This document shows positions 25,580 to 33,052 of a stretch of 64,000 nucleotides of DNA, piece by piece (within the stretch, counting starts at the first letter, position 1; each line of letters begins with the position of its first letter). The translations under genes were made by a program, and so were the position numbers. The notes below the pieces were generated by a model. It ran no database searches, was not told the DNA's origin, and worked only from the letters and a program-made list of their open reading frames with translations. This stretch comes from JAJFIE01 sp964344255 (GTDB lineage: Bacteria; Pseudomonadota; Alphaproteobacteria; Rhodospirillales; Casp-alpha2): contig CAYFMQ010000008.1 of the NCBI GenBank assembly GCA_964344255.1, positions 1 through 64,000 of the forward strand, in the 5' to 3' direction.

Positions 25580-26515
25580 GTGAGGTCCGGATTTTCCATC
25601 ACCGATCCCTTTGTCCGCGCCGTGGTGATTATCATGGTCGCCATGTTCCTGTTCGACGTCCAGGGCGCCATCATCAAGTACATGGGAAGCACGGGCAGCA
25701 ACTACCCGCCCCAGCAGTTGTCGTCCTTTCGCAACCTGTTCGGCCTGATCCCGTCGATGATCGTGCTGTTTCTTTCCGCCGACTGGCATTCGGCGGGCCG
25801 TCCTCTGATCATCCGCCAGTGGAAACTGGGCCTGGTGCGCGGCGGTTTCGTGGCCATGGCCCAGTTCTGTCTCTATCTGTCCCTGATCAATATGGAGTTC
25901 GCAACGGCGTCCACGCTGGCCTTTTCCGGTCCGCTATTCGTCACCATGCTGACCATTCCCATCCTGAAGCAGCATGTTGGTATCTGGCGCTGGGCCGCGG
26001 TGGGGATCGGCTTCGTCGGTATTCTCCTGATCATGCAGCCGGGGACGGAAATTTTCACGCCCTACGCTCTGCTGCCCATCGCGGCTGCCTTCGGCTACAG
26101 TTGTTCGAGCGTTCTTGTCCGGCTGATCGACGCCGAGGTGCCGAGCGCGACGATCAACGTCTATTCCACCATCGGCGCTTTCGCCGGGTCCGTGGCGCTG
26201 CTGTTTTCGACGACGGGCTATATCCCCATCGTATCCCTGCATGACTGGCTGTGGTTGCTCGCCATGGGGGCGTCGGGCGGCTTTGCCGTGATCTGCCTGA
26301 TCAGCGCCTATCGCCTGACCCAACCCAGCAACCTGGCGCCGTTTGAATATTTCGGTATTCCCTTCGCCTTTATCATCGGCTGGTACGTCTTTGGCGAAGC
26401 TCCCTGGGGCACCCTGTTCCCGGGGGCCCTGCTGATCATTGCGGGCGGATTGCTGATCGTGTGGCGCGAGCGTCAGCAGAAACGCAAAAACCGGGAATCC
26501 GGCGGAAAAATCTGA
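25580..26515 (+). CDS. EamA family (DMT) transporter
   Basis: This second 311-residue EamA permease has the two tandem repeats (VVIIMVAMFLFDVQGAIIKY; LWLLAMGASGGFAVICLIS) and a very basic tail (RERQQKRKNR). It is not a close copy of the preceding one. GTG 25580 has AAGGGGGATTC just upstream and lies 28 bp after the first permease gene, so the two form a pair. The substrate is unknown. Confidence 0.88.
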   Translation: MRSGFSITDPFVRAVVIIMVAMFLFDVQGAIIKYMGSTGSNYPPQQLSSFRNLFGLIPSMIVLFLSADWHSAGRPLIIRQWKLGLVRGGFVAMAQFCLYLSLINMEFATASTLAFSGPLFVTMLTIPILKQHVGIWRWAAVGIGFVGILLIMQPGTEIFTPYALLPIAAAFGYSCSSVLVRLIDAEVPSATINVYSTIGAFAGSVALLFSTTGYIPIVSLHDWLWLLAMGASGGFAVICLISAYRLTQPSNLAPFEYFGIPFAFIIGWYVFGEAPWGTLFPGALLIIAGGLLIVWRERQQKRKNRESGGKI

Positions 26516-26551
26516 CCTGATGCAAATTACGGAGAGTTTACTGAGCGTTTC

Positions 26552-26578
26552 ATTAATTTAGAATAATTCTAAATTAAT
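26552..26578. promoter_or_regulatory. Irr/PerR-type operator (ICE box) 1
   Basis: ATTAATTTAGAA and TTCTAAATTAAT are perfect 12-bp inverted repeats around TAA. The core TTTAGAATAATTCTAAA (26557-26573) matches the alphaproteobacterial iron-control element bound by Irr. The same sequence also has the 7-1-7 form of PerR boxes. It lies ~80 bp upstream of the peroxiredoxin start. Confidence 0.75.
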
Positions 26579-26605
26579 GCTTGACCGGTTATGAAGAATC
26601 TATAA

Positions 26606-26622
26606 ATTAGAATAATTCTAAA
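26606..26622. promoter_or_regulatory. Irr/PerR-type operator (ICE box) 2
   Basis: ATTAGAATAATTCTAAA repeats the core of the first operator with one mismatch, centre to centre 49 bp away and 35 bp before the peroxiredoxin ATG. A possible -35 element TTGACC (26581-26586) sits between the two boxes, so box 2 would overlap the -10 region and block transcription when bound. The repeats are seen directly; the regulator is inferred. Confidence 0.75.
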
Positions 26623-26656
26623 TTACTGATTTGGCCTGCAATCAAGGAGATCAACC

Positions 26657-27199
26657 ATGACCGGCAAGACTGTTCCCGCCGTTACCTTCAAGACCCGTGT
26701 CCGCGATGAAAGCATCGGAGGCTCCAACCCTTTCCGTTGGGAAGACAAAACCACGGATGATTACTTCAAGGGTAAGCGCATTGTGCTGTTCTCGCTGCCC
26801 GGCGCTTTCACGCCCACCTGTTCCACTTACCAGTTGCCCGACTTCGAGAAGCTCTATGAAGACTTCAAGGCGCAGGGTGTCGACGAGATCTACTGCATCT
26901 CCGTCAACGACGCTTTCGTGATGAACCAGTGGGGCAAGAGCCAGAACCTGGAAAACATCAAGCTCATTCCCGACGGGTCCGGCGAGTTTACCCGCAAGAT
27001 GGGCATGCTTGTCTGCAAGGACAATCTGGGCTTCGGCATGCGGTCCTGGCGTTACGGCGCCATTGTGGACGATGGCGTCGTCACCGCCTGGTTCGAGGAG
27101 CCTGGTTTCGAGGATAACTGCGAAGACGATCCCTATGGCGTATCCTCGCCGCAGAACATTCTCGAACACCTGAAAGGGGAAACGTCGGTCGCGGCCTGA
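26657..27199 (+). CDS. Prx5-type peroxiredoxin
   Basis: The 180-residue thioredoxin-fold peroxidase has the Prx5 active-site motif LPGAFTPTCSTYQLPDF, with the peroxidatic Cys near residue 56. Then comes the IYCISVNDAFVMNQW region and the conserved Arg in GFGMRSWRYGA. It reduces hydrogen and organic peroxides. It is monocistronic, with AAGGAG before ATG 26657 and two Irr/PerR-type operators upstream, which suggests repression lifted by peroxide or iron/heme status. Confidence 0.93.
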   Translation: MTGKTVPAVTFKTRVRDESIGGSNPFRWEDKTTDDYFKGKRIVLFSLPGAFTPTCSTYQLPDFEKLYEDFKAQGVDEIYCISVNDAFVMNQWGKSQNLENIKLIPDGSGEFTRKMGMLVCKDNLGFGMRSWRYGAIVDDGVVTAWFEEPGFEDNCEDDPYGVSSPQNILEHLKGETSVAA

Positions 27200-27211
27200 T
27201 CGGTTTCCGCT

Positions 27212-28060
27212 TCACGCCGTTCTTTTCTTGCCGGCGATCAACAGGACGGGCGCAATGCGTCCGTCCGTCACGTTGAACCGGATGTTGGCGATTTTCTCTT
27301 TCACCGTTTCGCCCATGACCAGTTGCGGGCTCAGGGGGTCCGGGCCTTCACCCTCCATTGCTGCGGCCTGGGCCATGCGCTCTTTGAAGTAATCGAGGGC
27401 GATTTCCGTGCGATCCTCCACCTCCAGCAAATCGAACCCGGCCGCTAACAGCAGTTCCCCCATTTCTTCCGGCAGGACGAGGTGACTGGATGCTTCGCTC
27501 ATGGCCCAGGGCACGGGATATTGCACCGGTTCGGTTCCCCGTTTCATGATGTCGTAAATACAGAGCCTTCCTCCCGGTTTCAGGACGCGGGCGATTTCGC
27601 GATAGAGCGTATCGCGCTCGGAAATGTTCATGGCGGCGTGGATGGTGACGGCGGCATCGAAGGCGTTGTTGGGGTGCGGCATGTCGAGCGCGCTACAGAC
27701 CCGGAAGTTAACCCGGTCCGTCAGGCCGGTGCGTTCCGTCAGCAGGTTTGCGGTCTTGATGTATTCCTCGGTCAGGTCGATGCCAGACACCGTGCAGCCC
27801 GTCTGCGCCGCGATGGTGCGCGCCGCGCCGCCGATCCCGCAACCGACGTCCAGGACATGATCGGTCACACGGAAACCCATTTTCGAGATGATGTATTCGG
27901 TGGCCTTCCTGCCGCCGATATGGAATTCGTCCACCTGGGCCAGATCCTCAATCGTCAGGTTATCGGTGTCATGGCCCTTGGCGGCCAGGCCGTCCAGGAT
28001 ACGCTGGCCGAGGCCTTTGATGCCGTAGTGGCCTTTGACGATGGTTTCGATCTCGCTCAT
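27212..28060 (-). CDS. class I SAM-dependent methyltransferase
   Basis: This 282-residue methyltransferase has motif I VLDVGCGIGGAAR near residue 70, the acidic SGIDLTEEY, ALDMPHPNNAFDAAVTIH, and VLKPGGRLCIYDI. The opening GHYGIKGLGQRILDGL and DEFHIGGRKATEYI resemble UbiE-like and sarcosine/dimethylglycine methyltransferase relatives, so a small amine or quinone substrate is possible. I would not call it betaine synthesis without better evidence. It converges with the peroxiredoxin gene and is divergent from the LpxR-like gene (74 bp apart). Confidence 0.85.
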   Translation of the reverse strand: MSEIETIVKGHYGIKGLGQRILDGLAAKGHDTDNLTIEDLAQVDEFHIGGRKATEYIISKMGFRVTDHVLDVGCGIGGAARTIAAQTGCTVSGIDLTEEYIKTANLLTERTGLTDRVNFRVCSALDMPHPNNAFDAAVTIHAAMNISERDTLYREIARVLKPGGRLCIYDIMKRGTEPVQYPVPWAMSEASSHLVLPEEMGELLLAAGFDLLEVEDRTEIALDYFKERMAQAAAMEGEGPDPLSPQLVMGETVKEKIANIRFNVTDGRIAPVLLIAGKKRTA

Positions 28061-28134
28061 GGAATGTTCTCATGCTCGGGTTGCGGAATGGGCGCAATCT
28101 TGTTTGCCGGAATTCTGACGTTTACCATCACATC

Positions 28135-29238
28135 ATGATTCGTCAATTCATCTTAGCGGTCTTTGCCCTTTGTATCTGCGCCGGTCAACCGCTCCGGGCG
28201 GAGGATGGCGATAGCGCGGACAAGAAAAAAGATTTCGGCACCTGGTCCCTCCAGCTTGAGAATGACCTGTTTGCCGGAACAGACCGCCACTATACCAATG
28301 GTATCCGCATGTCATGGCTGTCGCCCGACGGCGATACGATCGAGGCGCTGGAACTCGCCCGCGATGCCTTGGAAGCCGTCGCCCTTGATGACGACGATGT
28401 CTCAAGAGGGGACAAGGAAATCCGTTTCGGCGTCAGCATCGGCCAGGACATGTATACGCCTACGGACCGCGCCCGTACGGACGTGATTCTCGATGACAGG
28501 CCCTATGCCGGCTGGCTTTACGGCGCAGCGGCGTTGCATACCGTAACTGACCAGGGCAAGACGGAACCTGAAAAAGCGGGTATTAAGGACCTTGAATCGG
28601 TCGAGCTTCAGCTCGGCATTATCGGCCCCTGGGCGATGGCGGAGGAAGCCCAGGACCTGATCCACGAAATACGCCTGATCGACACGTTCGAGGGTTGGGA
28701 TAACCAGCTTGAGAATGAACCGGGCGTCATGCTGCTTTATGAGCGGAAATGGCGTCTGTCTTCGCCGGAACGCCTGACGGGCAATACCCCTGACGGCTTC
28801 GACTGGCTGGAATTCGACGCCATTCCCGGGATCGGTTTCAGCCTCGGCAACGTGGTCACCGAGGCCCGGGCCGGCGGGGCGCTCCGCATCGGCTGGAACC
28901 TGCCGGATAACTTCGGCCCGCCCAGCCTGATACAGGGTGGCGCGCCGTTTCACGATTGGGTGGAAGCCGCCAACGGCGGCGATTTCAGCTTGTACCTGTT
29001 CGCCATGACGGAAGGCCGCTATGTGGTGCGAAACATCTTTCTCGACGGCAACACCTTTGAAGACAGTCATTCCGTCGCCAGGCGGCCGTTCGTCGGTGAT
29101 TTTTCGCTGGGGATGTCCGTTCTGCTGGGACCGGTAAACGTAACTTACGCGAACGCATTCCGGACCCGTGAATACGACGGGCAGAACCGCATTAGCCGCT
29201 TCGGTTCCCTGACATTCACCTGGCAGGCAACTTTCTGA
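28135..29238 (+). CDS. LpxR-family (DUF2219) outer membrane lipid A deacylase
   Basis: The 367-residue protein has a signal peptide (IRQFILAVFALCICAGQPLRA) and the LpxR signature: LENDLFAGTDRHYTNGIRMSW soon after, with Asn/Asp calcium-site and catalytic residues, and DRPYAGWLYG further on. The strand-rich rest and the final aromatic residue (TFTWQATF) fit a 12-strand outer membrane barrel. LpxR removes the 3'-acyl groups of lipid A. ATG 28135 gives a clean signal peptide; the reading from 28072 does not. Confidence 0.88.
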   Translation: MIRQFILAVFALCICAGQPLRAEDGDSADKKKDFGTWSLQLENDLFAGTDRHYTNGIRMSWLSPDGDTIEALELARDALEAVALDDDDVSRGDKEIRFGVSIGQDMYTPTDRARTDVILDDRPYAGWLYGAAALHTVTDQGKTEPEKAGIKDLESVELQLGIIGPWAMAEEAQDLIHEIRLIDTFEGWDNQLENEPGVMLLYERKWRLSSPERLTGNTPDGFDWLEFDAIPGIGFSLGNVVTEARAGGALRIGWNLPDNFGPPSLIQGGAPFHDWVEAANGGDFSLYLFAMTEGRYVVRNIFLDGNTFEDSHSVARRPFVGDFSLGMSVLLGPVNVTYANAFRTREYDGQNRISRFGSLTFTWQATF

Positions 29239-29309
29239 CGAAATCCCTTGGTTGCAAGCCGGATAAACCTTAAGTATTGGAGATCAACGTCTTGACCGAA
29301 GAGGGAAAC

Positions 29310-29885
29310 ATGGCCGCATCACCCGCAATCCTGGCTTTTGCCGGCAGCGCCAGAAAGGACTCGCACAACCGGAAACTGGTCGCTGTCGCGGCCCGCATGG
29401 CCGAGGAACTGGGCGCCGACGTCACCCTGCTCGACATGGCGGATTACGATGCGCCGCTGTTCAACGGCGACATGGCGGATGATGATGGGTTGCCGGAAAC
29501 CATGCAAAGGCTCAAGGCCCAGATGAAGGCATCCGACGGGTTTCTTATCGCGACACCCGAATACAACGGTTTCTTCCCCGCCCTGATTAAGAACGTCTTT
29601 GACTGGTGCACCAATATCGAGGAAGGCGAAAAGATCATGGAACCGACCATGGGCAAGCGCGTCGGCATCATCGCGGCGGCAACCGGTCCGTTGGGCGGCG
29701 TCCGCGTCATCCCGCGTATGCGGGACCTGATGGCGGAATACGGCGTCATGTCCGTCCCCGGTTTCGCCACGCTGCCCTTTGCGGACCAGGCCTTCGACGG
29801 TGATGGAAACCTGACCAACGAGAAGGCGGAAAAACAGGTCCGCGGCGTGGTGAAGCGGCTCGTTGAAGCGTTACAGGCATCCTGA
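29310..29885 (+). CDS. NADPH-dependent FMN reductase family protein
   Basis: The 191-residue flavodoxin-like protein carries the FMN phosphate loop GSARKDSHNRKL and the ATPEYNGFFPALIKNVFDW motif of the NAD(P)H-dependent FMN reductase/azoreductase family. It may reduce flavins, quinones or metals. ATG 29310 has GAGGG 5 nt upstream; ATG 29277 is 11 codons earlier and less likely. Neighbours give no pathway hint. Confidence 0.9.
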   Translation: MAASPAILAFAGSARKDSHNRKLVAVAARMAEELGADVTLLDMADYDAPLFNGDMADDDGLPETMQRLKAQMKASDGFLIATPEYNGFFPALIKNVFDWCTNIEEGEKIMEPTMGKRVGIIAAATGPLGGVRVIPRMRDLMAEYGVMSVPGFATLPFADQAFDGDGNLTNEKAEKQVRGVVKRLVEALQAS

Positions 29886-29934
29886 TCCGTATAATCAGAC
29901 GGGAAGCGGGTTGCGGTTAACTTTCCCTGCGTAC

Positions 29935-29962
29935 TTGATTGAAAATCTATACGGCGTATACA
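29935..29962 (+). promoter_or_regulatory. promoter with overlapping palindrome
   Basis: TTGATT (29935-29940) and TATACA (29957-29962) are 16 bp apart and look like a sigma-70 promoter for the PAS-like gene. TATACGGCGTATA (29948-29960) is a perfect palindrome over the -10 element and may be an operator. This promoter places the RNA start near 29969, upstream of the ribosome site at 29981. Confidence 0.45.
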
Positions 29963-29996
29963 ATCGTTCCTGACATTCTCGGGGGAGATTGGTAAG

Positions 29997-30530
29997 CTGA
30001 ATACTGTTGGCGTTTTAGAGGCGACTTATCGCCGGCTTGACTTGACCGATGTCGATGTGCCGGAGGTACGCGCACACCTCGAATACTGGCGGAAACTCCG
30101 TGGCGACAGGATTGCGCCGCCGTGGTCCGCCTTTGACTGGTCGGAAATCAATCCGAAGTGCATTCCGAACTTCACGGTTGTTGACGTTTCTCTCGATCCG
30201 CTCGATTTCATCTACCGTTTCTGGGGCACCAATCTGGCCAGGGGCCAGAAACAGGAAATGACCGGCCGGTCGGTTCATGAGCTGAAACCCCATGAGGAAG
30301 GGCAGTCCATCTACAATCAGTACAGGGAAGTTTATGAGGCCAAAGAGCCCATCCTGTTTATGTCATCCGTAAGCGGCTGGATGCTTGAAGACCTCACAGG
30401 GTTTGCCTTGCGGATGCCTTTTTCCGATGACGGGGAGAACGTCAGCCACATCATATCCTGCGCTGATTTTGAGGACGCCTATACGCTTCTAAAACACTCG
30501 ATTGACGATCCCTATTCGCACGTGATCTAG
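29997..30530 (+). CDS. PAS-like (PAS_5/DUF1457) sensor-type protein, probable CTG start
   Basis: This ~177-residue single-domain protein has the pattern of the alphaproteobacterial PAS_5 family: LEYWRKLRGDRIAPPWSAFD, the DFIYRFWGTNLARGQ segment, MTGRSVHELKP, and a C-terminal sheet. Its biochemical role is unknown. The only in-frame ATG/GTG/TTG start is TTG 30042, but that lacks a ribosome site, and the frame is open and family-like upstream (LEATYRRLDL). CTG 29997 lies 9 nt after GGGGGAG, so I chose it. A promoter with a palindrome sits just upstream. Confidence 0.7.
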   Translation: MNTVGVLEATYRRLDLTDVDVPEVRAHLEYWRKLRGDRIAPPWSAFDWSEINPKCIPNFTVVDVSLDPLDFIYRFWGTNLARGQKQEMTGRSVHELKPHEEGQSIYNQYREVYEAKEPILFMSSVSGWMLEDLTGFALRMPFSDDGENVSHIISCADFEDAYTLLKHSIDDPYSHVI

Positions 30531-30536
30531 ATCGGA

Positions 30537-31319
30537 TCACGGCTTCACGAACAACAGGGTGAACCGGTCCGTGTTGCCGGTAACCGTCTTGCGGCCCACT
30601 TCGTAGCGCAGCTCGTCGTCCGGTTTCCAGAACATGGGGGAATAATCGACAAGCCGGAAGCCGGATGCCTGGACTTCCTTGATGACCTGCACCGGGTCGG
30701 CGCGGCGGCGGTTCTCGACCCAGTCGGGCTCCATGTGGCGGCGGGTGTGGTCGATGATGCAGTAATGCCCGCCCGGTTTCAGGGCCTCGAACAGGGCGTC
30801 GTTCAACTGCATGGCGCCTTTGGTGTCGAAGTTGTGGTATTCACGGATGTTGAGCGCCAGATCGGCATCCCGCACATCGATGGCGATCAGGTCGACATGA
30901 AACTTCCTGATGTCCCGGTTCCAGCCGAGATCGATGGGGTGCTTCTTGACGGCGCTCATGACGTCGAGGGCCAGCATGCCGTCCAGCTTCTTCATCCATT
31001 CATCCTTGTAGATAAGGTGAAGCGCGCCCTTTTCCTGCAGCACGGGGCCCAGCAGTTCCGAGTACCAGCCGTTGCCGGGGCCGAATTCCAGAACCGGCAT
31101 GTCGTCACGCAGGCCGCAAAACTCCATGGCCTTCAACGGCGCGCGGTTCTTGTCGCGGGCGACGTTCTTCTCACTGCGATGGGGCATGGCCATGGCCGCC
31201 TTCAGCTTCTCCAGCATCACAGACAGCCCGTCGTCGGCGGCAACAACCGGGCTGGAGAATGATATCCCTGCCGCCAGCAACGCCCACGCCATGAATACCC
31301 TGGTGATTGACCGGACCAT
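30537..31319 (-). CDS. exported methyltransferase-like protein
   Basis: The 260-residue protein joins a signal peptide (SITRVFMAWALLAAGISFSS...VVAADD) to a class I methyltransferase-like fold: VLEFGPGNGWYSELLGPVL (motif I), IREYHNFD, and ALKPGGHYCIIDHTRRH. SAM is not expected in the periplasm, so the protein either binds another ligand or stays anchored facing inside. Similar exported predicted methyltransferases exist in other proteobacteria, function unknown. ATG 31319 has AGGAGG 5 nt upstream, which settles the start. It converges with the PAS-like gene (6 bp between stops). Confidence 0.8.
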   Translation of the reverse strand: MVRSITRVFMAWALLAAGISFSSPVVAADDGLSVMLEKLKAAMAMPHRSEKNVARDKNRAPLKAMEFCGLRDDMPVLEFGPGNGWYSELLGPVLQEKGALHLIYKDEWMKKLDGMLALDVMSAVKKHPIDLGWNRDIRKFHVDLIAIDVRDADLALNIREYHNFDTKGAMQLNDALFEALKPGGHYCIIDHTRRHMEPDWVENRRRADPVQVIKEVQASGFRLVDYSPMFWKPDDELRYEVGRKTVTGNTDRFTLLFVKP

Positions 31320-31507
31320 CCCCGCCTCCTGTTTATGTTTGGGGGAGTATAGCAAGAGAAGGCTCAAAATCCTTGGCTTATTACATGACGCATTCAACTA
31401 TAATTAATGTCCCATATGTTCATGCCTTAAAATGGCTTTTGGCGTTTGATGCCATGCTTCGGTGCAATGTGCGCCGGGAGTGTCAGGGTTGAACAGGGCG
31501 GAAGAAC

Positions 31508-32746
31508 ATGGCGGCAAATCCAAAGTCGAAATTTTCCATCTTTTCGCTGGTGCGCAACGCGCTCAGCTATCACGAAAACTGGGAGCAGCAGTGGCGTAGC
31601 CCCGATCCCAAACCGCATTATGACGTGATCATCGTCGGCGGCGGCGGGCACGGCCTGGCGACGGCCTATTACCTGGCCAAGGAATGCGGCATCACCAATG
31701 TTGCCGTGCTGGAAAAGGGCTGGATCGGCGGCGGCAACACGGGCCGCAACACGACGATCGTGCGTTCCAACTACCTGTGGGATGAATCGGCCGCCATCTA
31801 CGACCACGCCATGAAGCTGTGGCAGGGCCTGAGCCAGGACCTGAACTACAACGTCATGTTCTCACCGCGCGGCCTGTTGCATCTGGCGCACAATGTCCAC
31901 GACATGCAGGAAATCCAGCGCCGCGGCAATTCCAACTACATGAACGGCGTCGATGCCGAGTTCCTGACCCCGGCCCAGTGCAAGGAAATGGTGCCGTTCA
32001 TGAACATCAACTGCCGTTACCCGGTCATGGGCGGCGTGTTGCAGCGTCGCGGCGGCACGGCGCGCCACGATGCGGTAGCCTGGGGCTATGCCCGTGGCGC
32101 CGATGCGCTGGGCGTCGATATCATCCAGAAGTGCGAGGTCACGGGATTCAAGATCGAGAACGGCGTGGTCAAGGGCTGCGAGACCAATCGTGGCTTCATC
32201 GGCGCGGGCAAGGTCGGCGTCGTCGTGGCCGGCATGGCGGGCTTCCGCCTGCCCATTGAAAGCACGCCGCTGCAGGCCTTTGTCTCCGAGCCCATGAAGC
32301 CCATCATCGACTGCGTCGTCATGTCCAACACTGTCCATGCCTACGTCAGCCAGTCGGACAAGGGCGAACTGGTGATCGGCGGCTCCGGCGACCCGTTCGT
32401 TTCGTACTCCCAGCGCGGCTGCTTCGACCAGGTTGAGCACGTGGTCGGGCCTATCGTCGAGTTGTATCCCATCTTCTCGCGCTGCCGCATGATGCGCCAG
32501 TGGGGCGGCATCACCGACGTGACCCTGGACCGCTCGCCGGTCATTTCCAAGACCCCGGTGGAGAACATGTTCTTCAACGTCGGCTGGGGCACCGGCGGCT
32601 TCAAGGCGACGCCCGGCTCGGGCCATGTGTTCGCCCATTCCATCGCCAAGGGGGAAATGCACCCCATCGCGGCGCCGTTTTCCATCGACCGGCACTATTC
32701 CGGCGCGCTGATCGACGAAGCGGCGGCCGCCGCTGTCGCCCACTAG
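31508..32746 (+). CDS. soxB: sarcosine oxidase subunit beta
   Basis: The 412-residue FAD/FMN subunit of heterotetrameric sarcosine oxidase oxidises sarcosine to glycine. It has the dinucleotide-binding motif YDVIIVGGGGHGLATAYYLA, the LEKGWIGGGNTGRNTTIVRS segment, and RRGGTARHDAVAWGYARG holding the His that carries covalent FMN. C-terminal WGGITDVTLDRSPVI and GWGTGGFKATPGSG complete the family pattern. It is first in soxBDAG, with GGCGGAAG before ATG 31508. The complex is cytoplasmic and passes the methyl carbon to tetrahydrofolate. Confidence 0.95.
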   Translation: MAANPKSKFSIFSLVRNALSYHENWEQQWRSPDPKPHYDVIIVGGGGHGLATAYYLAKECGITNVAVLEKGWIGGGNTGRNTTIVRSNYLWDESAAIYDHAMKLWQGLSQDLNYNVMFSPRGLLHLAHNVHDMQEIQRRGNSNYMNGVDAEFLTPAQCKEMVPFMNINCRYPVMGGVLQRRGGTARHDAVAWGYARGADALGVDIIQKCEVTGFKIENGVVKGCETNRGFIGAGKVGVVVAGMAGFRLPIESTPLQAFVSEPMKPIIDCVVMSNTVHAYVSQSDKGELVIGGSGDPFVSYSQRGCFDQVEHVVGPIVELYPIFSRCRMMRQWGGITDVTLDRSPVISKTPVENMFFNVGWGTGGFKATPGSGHVFAHSIAKGEMHPIAAPFSIDRHYSGALIDEAAAAAVAH

Positions 32747-32758
32747 GAGGGCCAAGAA

Positions 32759-33052
32759 ATGTTTCTGATCAAGTGTCCCTATTGCGGCGAACGCGACATG
32801 ACCGAGTTTTCCCACGGCGGCGAGGGCCATATCGTGCGCCCGGCGGAACCCACGAAGCTATCCGACGAAGAATGGGGCGATTACATCTTCTTCCGCAAGA
32901 GCCCCAAGGGCGTCCATTACGAGCGCTGGGTTCACACGCATGGTTGTAGAAGATGGTTCAACGCCGTTCGCGACACGGTGACGGACCAGTTCCTGGGCTT
33001 CTACAAATCGGGCGAGCAACCTCCTAAGATCGAAGGGGGAGAAGGCCAATGA
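32759..33052 (+). CDS. soxD: sarcosine oxidase subunit delta
   Basis: The 97-residue zinc-binding small subunit starts LIKCPYCGERDMTEFSHGGE and has HTHGCRRWFNAVRDTV, supplying the Cys/His ligands of the structural zinc site. It bridges the other subunits. AGGAGG precedes ATG 32759, 12 bp after soxB, and its end overlaps soxA by 4 bp (ATGA). Confidence 0.95.
   Translation: MFLIKCPYCGERDMTEFSHGGEGHIVRPAEPTKLSDEEWGDYIFFRKSPKGVHYERWVHTHGCRRWFNAVRDTVTDQFLGFYKSGEQPPKIEGGEGQ

Noticed and set aside
27212..28060. Sarcosine/dimethylglycine methyltransferase making betaine
   Set aside because: Only general UbiE-like motifs match; there is no partner GSMT and the surrounding genes point to catabolism elsewhere.
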